NCBI GenBank assembly: GCA_030377945.1 | Contig: JAUCGD010000120.1 | Span: 1 to 8,977, forward strand | Reading direction: 5' to 3' | DNA from: Desulfobacterales bacterium HSG17 | GTDB taxonomy: Bacteria > Desulfobacterota > Desulfobacteria > Desulfobacterales > Desulfococcaceae | Length of the DNA: 8,977 bases | In this document: in pieces, positions 1 through 5,497 of the stretch | How positions within the stretch are numbered: the first letter of the stretch is position 1 | Layout of the letters: each line of letters starts with the position of its first letter | Notes under the pieces: generated by a model | Told to the model about the DNA's origin: nothing | Database searches by the model: none | The model's input: only the letters and a program-made list of their open reading frames with translations | Translations under genes and position numbers: made by a program

Positions 1-41
1 TTTGATTTTGGATCGTGCACCATTTAAATATATAAGAAATT

Positions 42-56
42 AGCGGTATCACCGCT
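42..56 (-). terminator. Short perfect hairpin downstream of the first binding-protein gene
   Basis: AGCGGT and ACCGCT form a perfect 6-bp stem with a 3-nt loop. It lies about 117 bp beyond the stop codon of the minus-strand binding-protein gene. Read on the minus strand it is followed by an AT-rich stretch but not by a clean T-run, so a Rho-independent terminator is possible but not typical. The remainder of positions 1-172 shows no supportable gene. Confidence 0.35.
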
Positions 57-172
57 TTCCAGTTATTCTCCATGAATCATCCTACTCATACTCAAAAAAT
101 AATTCTGTGGTGTCCAGATATTCAGATATCATTCCATTTATAATAATATATGGATTCAAATAATTAGCACAT

Positions 173-937
173 TCAATATTTATCCAGGATCTTTTGATGA
201 AGACCTTCAGTCTTTAAGTCATCTAAGGCTTGTTGGAGCTTTTGAATTAAATAATCGGGTGTCTTGGCATTTAGGGCAAAATATAGCTGCCCCTCCTTTA
301 AAACATATACCGATTCGTATTCATTGGAATCGTAGCCGTTTTCCCTAAGGATCCATCTGGCAGTGATGTCTGCATAAGCCCATAAATCAATTCTACCCGC
401 GACTAGTTTTTTTGCATTTATGTCAGGGTGATGCACAATACTTAGCGTTCCCTTTATGATACCATTTTGAACTAAAATCTGTTCGCCAACATCATCTCGA
501 ACAACGCCTACGATATATTTATTTATATCTTCGATCGATTTTATGATGATACGTCTATATTTAGGGGCAGTAAGAACTATTTTCAGAGTGGCAAACGGGC
601 CAACCCATTTAAAAAGCGCCTCTCTCTCCTTGGTTCGGGTCATGGCAAACAGACATGTATTTTTTTCTCTCAAAACGTCTCGGTATGCGCGTGCCCATGG
701 TAGGAGTTCTATATCCTCACGGGTTGTATTGGCATCAACCTTTTTGAGAATTTCCTCCATCATGTCGACCGAAATACCTTGTAAAAAATTATTACGTTTA
801 AAGTTGAATGGGGGGTATTCTTCCGTCAAGAGTCGAAAGTCGTCAATGGTTACTTCTGAAGAAAAACTATTCATCGCAAAGAGCAAAATAATAGCTGGCA
901 GCAGACTAACGATCCTTTTCATTATACGATAACTCAT
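173..937 (-). CDS. Periplasmic solute-binding protein, family 3 (amino-acid-binding type)
   Basis: This 254-residue protein is predicted to be exported and to bind a small solute, probably an amino acid or related compound, in the periplasm. Residues 1-27 form a signal peptide: a basic start (K7, R8), a hydrophobic run at about 9-21, and a likely cleavage after SFSS. Family hallmarks are the TEEYPPFNF motif at 38-46, PWARAY at 80-85, the RTKERE...WVGP segment at 101-114 that resembles the ligand-contacting region of this family, the second-lobe segment VGVVRDDVGEQIL near 143-155, and GRIDLWAYAD at 181-190. Length is normal for a single-domain binding protein. The start at 937 is favoured because AGAAAGGA lies about 8 nt upstream; an internal Met at codon 6 lacks such a site. 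No permease or ATPase gene is nearby, so it is an orphan component or works with a distant system. The ligand cannot be named. Confidence 0.88.
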   Translation of the reverse strand: MSYRIMKRIVSLLPAIILLFAMNSFSSEVTIDDFRLLTEEYPPFNFKRNNFLQGISVDMMEEILKKVDANTTREDIELLPWARAYRDVLREKNTCLFAMTRTKEREALFKWVGPFATLKIVLTAPKYRRIIIKSIEDINKYIVGVVRDDVGEQILVQNGIIKGTLSIVHHPDINAKKLVAGRIDLWAYADITARWILRENGYDSNEYESVYVLKEGQLYFALNAKTPDYLIQKLQQALDDLKTEGLHQKILDKY

Positions 938-960
938 ACAGCGGTTCCTTTCTGTGAAAA

Positions 961-999
961 TTGATCGTACATGAATTGGATCGAAACAGAGCAGGATCG
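961..999. promoter_or_regulatory. Three GATCG motifs at exact 16-bp spacing upstream of a binding-protein gene
   Basis: GATCG occurs at 963-967, 979-983 and 995-999, each in the same orientation and exactly 16 bp apart, within 26-62 bp upstream of the start codon at 937. Such iteration can mark binding sites for a regulator. It would sit in the 5' leader or core promoter of the gene. No known regulator is recognised, and the motif is only 5 bp long, so chance remains possible. Confidence 0.25.
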
Positions 1000-1086
1000 G
1001 AAACCAAGGGGGGTATTTGGTATGAATATAATTAATACAATAACTGTATGGAATTAATCAATATAAAAGAATAAAATAGATAAGAG

Positions 1087-1156
1087 AATCAAAAAATCCA
1101 ATCTGTAAACCGGCATTCGGGATTTCAAATGGATTGCCGTGAAATGGGGCAACATT
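1087..1156 (-). repeat. Degenerate dispersed repeat, copy A, with hairpin potential
   Basis: Positions 1087-1116 align with 5458-5486 with about four mismatches and one gap, and both copies then carry GCCGTGAAA a short distance on (1136-1144 here, 5489-5497 there). The 3' part, 1145-1156 (TGGGGCAACATT), recurs at 6340-6351. Positions 1111-1118 and 1132-1139 can pair (CGGCATTC against GATTGCCG, one mismatch), with a nested ATTT/AAAT pair. Read on the minus strand, the hairpin lies downstream of the second binding-protein gene, with a T-run about 14 nt after it, so it may also act as a transcript end. It is most likely a host-genome repeat family. Confidence 0.45.
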
Positions 1157-1192
1157 GAACTGTCAGGGCGCTAAATGTACGTGAATTTGGAT

Positions 1193-1966
1193 TTATTGAT
1201 TAATACCCCTATATCGATCTATGATTTTTTCATACTCCTCACTATTTTTTAACTGCATTAATGCATTGTTAAATGCCTCTACAATTTCGGTGGTAACTGT
1301 TTTTTTACTAAACATGACATGAATATCACAAAAATAGACCTTCATAGGATGGATTTCTATTTTGCCTAATAGTTTTTGTTCTTTCATCATATCATGAGCA
1401 GCTATGTTATCCATTAAAAAACCATCAACCCTTCCAGATATCAGCATTTTTGAATGGGGCACATCCACGTTTGTTTCATTTACATGTTCTCTGAATTCAG
1501 GATTTTTTATTAAATCCGCATACTCTTTTCCATAATAGTAGCCTGAAGTGACACCTAGTTTAAAAGAAGTTCCAATGATATCAGACAGTGAACTGAATCT
1601 ATATTTATTGGATTCACCCTTTAACACATACAAATTAACTCTTTCAGTTCTGTAGGAGGCTGAATAATAAGCATATTCTTCTCTTGCGGGCGAATAAGAA
1701 ACGCTTGATGCAAAGTCAAGACTTCCATCTTTTAAACGCATTAAATGGGCATCCCAATAAATTTTTGAAAATATAGGTTTACACGGCATTCTTCTAAAAA
1801 TGGCTCTAATAAAATCTACATCTAAACCTGCAAGTTCCCCACTTTTCTTATCGACATATTGATAAGGAGGATAAGGTTGCCAGCCTGATTGTAATTCGCA
1901 TGCATGCACGATTGGAATGAACGATGAAAACAAAAAGAAAAAAACAATAGCTAATATATTCTGCAT
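1193..1966 (-). CDS. Periplasmic solute-binding protein, family 3-like
   Basis: A 257-residue exported binding protein, paralogous in type to the gene at 173-937 but clearly divergent from it. Residues 1-22 are a signal peptide with a long hydrophobic core (I4-V20) ending VHA. The next residue is Cys23, so a lipoprotein is conceivable, although His at -2 makes a poor lipobox. Family features include the GWQPYPPYQY motif at 28-37, GLDVDFIRAIF at 47-57, the YSPAREEYAYYS segment at 91-102 matching the family's first-lobe 'R-E-x-x-x-F/Y' ligand region, and GRVDGFLMD at 178-186. Cys23, Cys62 and Cys213 could allow a disulfide. The ATG is supported by AGAAAGGG 6 nt upstream. It lies 5' to 3' toward the other binding protein, with a 255-bp gap, and has no neighbouring permease. 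Ligand unknown. Confidence 0.85.
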   Translation of the reverse strand: MQNILAIVFFFLFSSFIPIVHACELQSGWQPYPPYQYVDKKSGELAGLDVDFIRAIFRRMPCKPIFSKIYWDAHLMRLKDGSLDFASSVSYSPAREEYAYYSASYRTERVNLYVLKGESNKYRFSSLSDIIGTSFKLGVTSGYYYGKEYADLIKNPEFREHVNETNVDVPHSKMLISGRVDGFLMDNIAAHDMMKEQKLLGKIEIHPMKVYFCDIHVMFSKKTVTTEIVEAFNNALMQLKNSEEYEKIIDRYRGINQ

Positions 1967-2087
1967 TTTTATCCCTTTCTAAGAAAAGGTATAACATCAA
2001 TCTGTAAAAAAATCCCTTTCTTCAGTGCATCCACATTGATCCCGTCCCGAGATTTTAAACTTGAAATAAAGCCAGGTAAAATTTCTC

Positions 2088-2120
2088 TATGCAATAGCGT
2101 AGTGAAGCATTGATTGCATA
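2088..2120. promoter_or_regulatory. 8-bp inverted repeat upstream of the second binding-protein gene
   Basis: TATGCAAT (2088-2095) and ATTGCATA (2113-2120) form a perfect 8-bp inverted repeat with a 17-nt centre. It lies 122-154 bp upstream of the start codon at 1966 and ends 13 bp before the left direct repeat of the inserted element. It could be an operator for the divergent binding-protein gene, or part of the insertion target region. No specific regulator is recognised. Confidence 0.3.
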
Positions 2121-2132
2121 AAGTGAAGGATG

Positions 2133-2139
2133 CTTGCCA
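2133..2139 (+). repeat. Left copy of the 7-bp direct repeat flanking the element (crossover spacer)
   Basis: CTTGCCA directly abuts the left terminal inverted repeat and is repeated exactly at 5372-5378, directly abutting the right one. For a tyrosine-recombinase element, 7 bp is the expected size of the crossover overlap shared by attL and attR. A staggered-cut target duplication is the alternative reading. Confidence 0.8.
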
Positions 2140-2152
2140 CTATACGTAACAA
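2140..2152 (+). repeat. Left terminal inverted repeat (IRL)
   Basis: CTATACGTAACAA is the exact reverse complement of 5359-5371. It contains the internal palindrome TACGTA. It probably serves as the recombinase-binding arm inside attL. Sequence similarity between the two ends stops after these 13 bp. Confidence 0.85.
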
Positions 2153-2159
2153 AATGAAA

Positions 2160-2170
2160 ATTGACATCAG
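2160..2170 (+). repeat. Subterminal direct repeat, left copy
   Basis: ATTGACATCAG at 2160-2170 recurs in the same orientation at 5266-5276, near the other end of the element. It starts 20 bp inside the left boundary. It may be an accessory (arm-type) protein-binding site, although it overlaps the putative -35 box at 2161-2166, which could explain the left copy independently. Confidence 0.35.
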
Positions 2171-2189
2171 CTCAGCCTAAAGTCAATAT
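2161..2189 (+). promoter_or_regulatory. Candidate promoter of the recombinase gene cluster
   Basis: A perfect -35 box TTGACA (2161-2166) is separated by 17 nt from CAATAT (2184-2189), a weak -10 match (3 of 6). It lies just inside the left inverted repeat and about 43 bp before the first start codon. A recombinase bound at the adjacent arm could interfere with it, which would give simple autoregulation; that is inference. Confidence 0.45.
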
Positions 2190-2231
2190 CTGCCTGAATT
2201 TTCAATGAAATATTGAAAGGAGGCAGAGTTG

Positions 2232-3434
2232 ATGTATGAAAATGAAAATCCGAATACATTTTTTGACCGACGCCCAAGCGATTTAAAAAAGCGACTTGAT
2301 TCATCTGCATTTGACAACATTTTACTGTCAAAAAACAAGTCCGAAATTTCAGGCCATCATTTTTCAGCGATTTCGCCTAAAAGTAATTCAAGCTCAACAA
2401 GTCGGAATAATGCCCGCTTTCAAATTGAGGCATCTTTAAAACGAATCGCTGAGAAGCATCTTCCCGGCCAAAATCAGGTTGCCGCTTATCTATTTGAAAA
2501 GTATCGAAAAAACTTAAAACTCAATACAATCCGGAACAATGCTCAAACGCTTGAGTTATTCCTTGGATTTTACAAATCGAACGGTAAATCAAGCCTCAAA
2601 CAAATTGCCAGAGACGATATTGCAGGGTTTGTCGAGTTTCAGCAAGATCAAGATTTAAAAATCGTAACGGTTAACTCCAGACTGATCACGGTCTATTCTT
2701 TTGTTCGGTTTCTGGTTGAAAACGGAATCGCTGCCCATAATTTGCTTGATCGTAAGTTACGATTAAAACTTCCGGATGCACTTCCACGGGCCATGGATCC
2801 TTATGACGTAGACCAATTGCTAAAGTTTAAAGGTAAAATCCGTGATCGGGCAATGATCATGATTTTGCTAAGAACCGGAATGAGAATTGGAGAATTATTG
2901 GACACAAAAGTCTCAGATGTAAACATGAAAGAACAAAAAATATTGATTTATATCGGAGAGAAGAACCGCTTGGGCCGTGTGGTTTGCTTTAGTCAGGATG
3001 CAAAAAAAGACCTACTGGCTTGGATGAGCCAGAGAGACCCCGGTATTGAAATCTTATTTTATGGTCAAAGGGGTCGAAAACTTTCCTATTCCGGCGCCCG
3101 TAAAGTTTTTATGCGATATTTTGAATCAGCAGGCCTCGCTTATAAGGGATACACCCTCCATTGTTTGAGACATACTTTCGCCACAGAACTATTAAACGCT
3201 GGGATGAGACTGGAGTGCCTCCAGCAACTCATGGGACATAGCTGTATTGAAATGACCCGGCGTTATGCCAGGTTAACGGATAAGACCCGTGAAAATGAAT
3301 ATTTCAAAGCCATGACGATCATTGAAAGGCCAAAGAATGAAGATCATTACAAACTCGATAGTGAATTACAGGCGCTTTTTGAAGAGAAAAAATTATTCCC
3401 CTCACACAGTCAAAAATTACCTGAACACCCTTAA
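2232..3434 (+). CDS. Tyrosine recombinase/integrase, first of a tandem pair
   Basis: A 400-residue site-specific DNA recombinase of the phage-integrase/Xer superfamily, probably one of two that act on the element's ends. An N-terminal extension of about 75 residues, rich in Ser and Asn at about 45-60, precedes a SAM-like core-binding domain (about 80-165) and the catalytic domain (about 190-370). Catalytic residues are all visible: Arg218 (TGMRIGEL), hairpin Lys244 (GEKNRLGR), His310 and Arg313 (HCLRH), His336 (MGHS) and nucleophile Tyr345 (RRYARL). The ATG at 2232 is chosen because AAAGGAGG ends 8 nt upstream; a TTG lies directly before it. The C-terminus is unusual: similarity to the second recombinase ends at about residue 369 (shared EYFKAM motif), and about 32 further residues are encoded within the start of the next gene in another frame. 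It is probably translationally coupled to that gene. Confidence 0.92.
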   Translation: MYENENPNTFFDRRPSDLKKRLDSSAFDNILLSKNKSEISGHHFSAISPKSNSSSTSRNNARFQIEASLKRIAEKHLPGQNQVAAYLFEKYRKNLKLNTIRNNAQTLELFLGFYKSNGKSSLKQIARDDIAGFVEFQQDQDLKIVTVNSRLITVYSFVRFLVENGIAAHNLLDRKLRLKLPDALPRAMDPYDVDQLLKFKGKIRDRAMIMILLRTGMRIGELLDTKVSDVNMKEQKILIYIGEKNRLGRVVCFSQDAKKDLLAWMSQRDPGIEILFYGQRGRKLSYSGARKVFMRYFESAGLAYKGYTLHCLRHTFATELLNAGMRLECLQQLMGHSCIEMTRRYARLTDKTRENEYFKAMTIIERPKNEDHYKLDSELQALFEEKKLFPSHSQKLPEHP

Positions 3435-4212
3435 GCATTTTGTAATCTGGCTGGATATCCCAATTGAGACCGTAACGTATACGGAAATATCCGCCTATAT
3501 CGATTTTTTGCTCGATAAAAGGCTGGCTCCTAAAACGATAAACTGCCACCTGGTCAATATCCGAGGGTATTATAATTTTCTCAAAGATGAGGAAGGTGTT
3601 CAAATTGTGAATCCGGTCAAACGAGGTTGTGCATTACGCTTACCGAATCCTCTCCCAAAACACCTGAAGGATGAAGAAGTAGATATTTTTTTAAAAGCAA
3701 TCAAAAGCAAACGGGATTTGGCCATATTTACATTGATGCTCAGGTGCGGTTTGCGTGTTGAGGAAGTGGCCAACGTAACCTTGAATGCATTGGATTATCG
3801 TCGTCGCCAGCTTCTGGTTATAGGGGGCAAGGGAGGTAAGGATCGCATGGTTTACATTAGCCCTGATACATATGAAGCCCTTGTTCAGTACTTGAAACGT
3901 AGACCAAGAACCAGATTCCAAAAAGTGTTTCTGGTGGAAAAAGGAATCCATAAGGGTAAACCAATATCGGTCCGGGGTATTCAAAAGCGGATGGAATATT
4001 ATGCCGGAAAAAAGGGGTTAAAAATTTCCTGTCATCATTTACGACATACCATGGCTACCCAGCTTCTGAATGCAGATGTCGATTTGGTAATTATCCAAGA
4101 TCTTTTAGGCCATACCCGAATTAAAACAACGCAACGATATTCAAGAATTTCCAACAAAAAAGTACAACAAGAGTATTTTAAGGCGATGGCAGAAATTATC
4201 GAAAAAGGATGA
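3337..4212 (+). CDS. Tyrosine recombinase/integrase, second of a tandem pair
   Basis: A 291-residue recombinase with the compact length and layout of XerC/XerD: core-binding domain at about 1-95 (YSPHTVKNYLNTLKHF near the start) and catalytic domain at about 110-280. Active-site residues visible are Arg140 (CGLRVEEV), the GGKGGKDR hairpin at 163-170, His233 and Arg236 (CHHLRH), His259 (LGHT) and nucleophile Tyr268 (QRYSRI). An upstream in-frame TTG at 3322 exists, but the ATG at 3337 is preferred because GAAAGG lies 7 nt before it. Its first 98 bp overlap the 3' end of the upstream recombinase gene in a different frame. The C-terminal EYFKAM motif is shared with that protein, hinting at paralogy and at a common protein-protein contact, as in Xer heterotetramers. 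No missing catalytic residue is seen. Confidence 0.93.
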   Translation: MKIITNSIVNYRRFLKRKNYSPHTVKNYLNTLKHFVIWLDIPIETVTYTEISAYIDFLLDKRLAPKTINCHLVNIRGYYNFLKDEEGVQIVNPVKRGCALRLPNPLPKHLKDEEVDIFLKAIKSKRDLAIFTLMLRCGLRVEEVANVTLNALDYRRRQLLVIGGKGGKDRMVYISPDTYEALVQYLKRRPRTRFQKVFLVEKGIHKGKPISVRGIQKRMEYYAGKKGLKISCHHLRHTMATQLLNADVDLVIIQDLLGHTRIKTTQRYSRISNKKVQQEYFKAMAEIIEKG

Positions 4213-4230
4213 GTCGAAAGGTATTGGCAA

Positions 4231-5244
4231 ATGATATCAAAGGATCAAATTACTGCTGCTAAAAAGTCAGATCTACCAAGTATCTTAGTCAATTTGGGCG
4301 TTAATCTGATTCGTTGTGGAAACGGATACCAGTTGGCTGAACATGATAGTTTGAAGTTTTTTAAGCGAGATGGTGTTTGGTTATACAAATGGTGGTCTCA
4401 AGCTGGGGAAGTCGGTGATGGGATCCAATATCTTCAGCGGCATTTGAAAATGGATTTTTTGAAAGCAATAGAAATATTGAGTCAAACACCAGTTAGCATA
4501 AACCATTCAAACAGTAAGCCCCCATCATTGAAAAAGAAAAAACATTTGGTGGGTGCAAGAAATTGGAAATCACCCACTTGGCAAAAAGCATCGGAAAGGC
4601 TGATTCAACTTAGCAGGAAAAACCTTTTAGGGCCTAATGGAGAGGAAAGGATTTCATATTTGATGAATGAGCGGGGTTTATGGCTTGAAACGATAAAAAA
4701 GCATCGATTAGGGTGGCTACCGGATAAAGACCAGATGCCCTCTAAAATTGTAATTCCGTGTTATAGTTCTCAAAAAGTACTTGTTCGAATAAGGTTCCGC
4801 ATTGACCAACCATCGAATAGGCAGAATCGATATCGAATCCTTAAAGGAAGCAATCCTGATTTTCCATTTCCTTTAGGCGTTAATACCGGCAAACCATTGT
4901 TAATTGTAGAGTCGGAATTGGATGCCATACTCGTTGCGCAAGAATGTAAAGATCAGATTGGCGTTTTGGGTTTGGGCAGCACAGGAACTGTTTTGCCTTC
5001 TTCGACAATTGAGTATTTAAGCATGAAAATACCATATATTCTTATCAGTTTGGACAATGACAAAAGCGGTAAGGAGAAAACAATCGATCTGATAAGAATG
5101 CTTCCAAATGCTATCAATTGGCCAATACCGGAGTCCTTCGGAAAAGATCCCGGTGAAGCGTGGAAACGAATGGACATAAAATTATGGATAGAAAAAGGCC
5201 TGGATGGGTACCGAATTGAAAGGAGGTGTAATTTGCACAGATAA
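4231..5244 (+). CDS. TOPRIM-domain protein with degenerate CHC2 (DUF3991-like) N-terminus
   Basis: A 337-residue protein whose precise activity is unknown. The N-terminal 90 residues (MISKDQITAAKKSDLPSILV; then AEHDSLKFF...WLYKWWSQAGEVGDGIQYL) match the pattern of primase CHC2 and DUF3991 domains, but the zinc-binding Cys residues are absent. A basic linker (about 100-130) leads to a middle region and a TOPRIM domain at about 222-310: Glu227 in LLIVESELDAI, the acidic pair Asp275/Asp277 in SLDNDKSG, and KDPGEAW beginning at 305. These are the metal-binding residues used by primases, topoisomerases and OLD-type nucleases. The ATG follows GAAAGG by 9 nt, and the gene starts 18 bp after the second recombinase, so one operon is likely. 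There is no helicase or RNA-polymerase-core (DnaG catalytic) N-lobe. A role in processing or priming a circular intermediate is plausible, but this is inference. Confidence 0.75.
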   Translation: MISKDQITAAKKSDLPSILVNLGVNLIRCGNGYQLAEHDSLKFFKRDGVWLYKWWSQAGEVGDGIQYLQRHLKMDFLKAIEILSQTPVSINHSNSKPPSLKKKKHLVGARNWKSPTWQKASERLIQLSRKNLLGPNGEERISYLMNERGLWLETIKKHRLGWLPDKDQMPSKIVIPCYSSQKVLVRIRFRIDQPSNRQNRYRILKGSNPDFPFPLGVNTGKPLLIVESELDAILVAQECKDQIGVLGLGSTGTVLPSSTIEYLSMKIPYILISLDNDKSGKEKTIDLIRMLPNAINWPIPESFGKDPGEAWKRMDIKLWIEKGLDGYRIERRCNLHR

Positions 5245-5265
5245 AAATCAAATTGATGGTCCACT

Positions 5266-5276
5266 ATTGACATCAG
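5266..5276 (+). repeat. Subterminal direct repeat, right copy
   Basis: ATTGACATCAG is identical and co-oriented with 2160-2170. It lies 22 bp after the TOPRIM stop codon and 95 bp from the element's right boundary. Unlike the left copy it does not precede a gene, so a promoter role is unlikely here, and a protein-binding or vestigial role is more plausible. Confidence 0.35.
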
Positions 5277-5358
5277 AAAGGGCATAGTATTACATAAATA
5301 ACGAATAGAGATTTTTTAAAATATTATAACATATTAATTTTATTGAAAATTTTAGCAC

Positions 5359-5371
5359 TTGTTACGTATAG
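5359..5371 (+). repeat. Right terminal inverted repeat (IRR)
   Basis: TTGTTACGTATAG is the exact reverse complement of 2140-2152. It directly abuts the direct repeat CTTGCCA. It is the presumed recombinase-binding arm inside attR. Confidence 0.85.
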
Positions 5372-5378
5372 CTTGCCA
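5372..5378 (+). repeat. Right copy of the 7-bp direct repeat flanking the element
   Basis: CTTGCCA repeats 2133-2139 exactly and touches the right inverted repeat with no gap. The predicted empty site has one copy, with 2132 and 5379 as the neighbouring host bases. Confidence 0.8.
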
Positions 5379-5428
5379 ATATCCAGCTTCAGCCAAAATT
5401 CATTTTCTATGATACATCCTCAATGATA

Positions 5429-5451
5429 TTGTGACCGTATCACATCTGTGA
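5429..5451. promoter_or_regulatory. Cluster of TGTGA/TCACA half-sites
   Basis: TGTGA (5430-5434), TCACA (5440-5444) and TGTGA (5447-5451) form two adjoining dyads. They resemble CRP/FNR-family half-sites, but the first pair is separated by 5 nt rather than the usual 6 and the second by 2 nt. No gene starts close by on either strand, so a regulatory role is doubtful. Confidence 0.2.
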
Positions 5452-5457
5452 CACCAA

Positions 5458-5497
5458 AATCAAAAATCGCCTCTGGAAACCGGCATCAGCCGTGAAA
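5458..5497 (-). repeat. Degenerate dispersed repeat, copy B
   Basis: Aligns with copy A: 5458-5486 matches 1087-1116 with about four mismatches and one gap, and GCCGTGAAA (5489-5497) matches 1136-1144 after a deletion of roughly 17 bp relative to copy A. CGGC-ATCA-GCCG (5481-5492) can form a small hairpin. It lies about 85-125 bp 3' of the minus-strand membrane-protein gene, mirroring copy A's place 3' of a binding-protein gene. Confidence 0.45.

Larger units (their letters stand above)
2140..5371 (+). mobile_element. Compact integrative element: two tyrosine recombinases plus a TOPRIM protein
   Basis: A 3,232-bp unit bounded by perfect 13-bp inverted repeats and flanked by a perfect 7-bp direct repeat. 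It holds three plus-strand genes in one cluster: a 400-residue and a 291-residue tyrosine recombinase that overlap, then a TOPRIM-domain protein 18 bp further on. All surrounding host genes are on the other strand. Ends brought together in a circle would create a 13-bp arm, 7-bp spacer, 13-bp arm site, the usual form of a tyrosine-recombinase crossover site. No relaxase, conjugation, replication-initiator or passenger gene is visible. It is similar in concept to RIT, Tn554 and GInt elements, but with a different gene set. All three genes look intact, so it may still be active. Confidence 0.85.

Noticed and set aside
543..932. 129-residue plus-strand open frame
   Set aside because: It lies wholly antisense to the binding-protein gene, which has a signal peptide and family motifs. 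This frame shows no recognisable domain.
3322..3434. Sequencing frameshift joining the two recombinases into one gene
   Set aside because: Both proteins have complete catalytic sets, and the second has its own ribosome-binding site and start, so two overlapping genes explain the data better than one broken gene.
3319..3984. Minus-strand open frames opposite the recombinases
   Set aside because: They are antisense to the conserved catalytic regions of both recombinases and show no domain of their own.
2232..4212. Recombinase-in-trio (RIT) element
   Set aside because: Only two recombinases are present. The third gene carries TOPRIM motifs and lacks the recombinase Arg, His-x-x-Arg and Tyr motifs.
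4953..5285. 110-residue minus-strand frame over the end of the TOPRIM gene
   Set aside because: It is opposite the TOPRIM acidic motifs. The composition looks like an antisense shadow, and no known family is seen.
5430..5444. CRP operator
   Set aside because: The TGTGA and TCACA half-sites are 5 nt apart instead of 6, and no gene begins close enough to be regulated.
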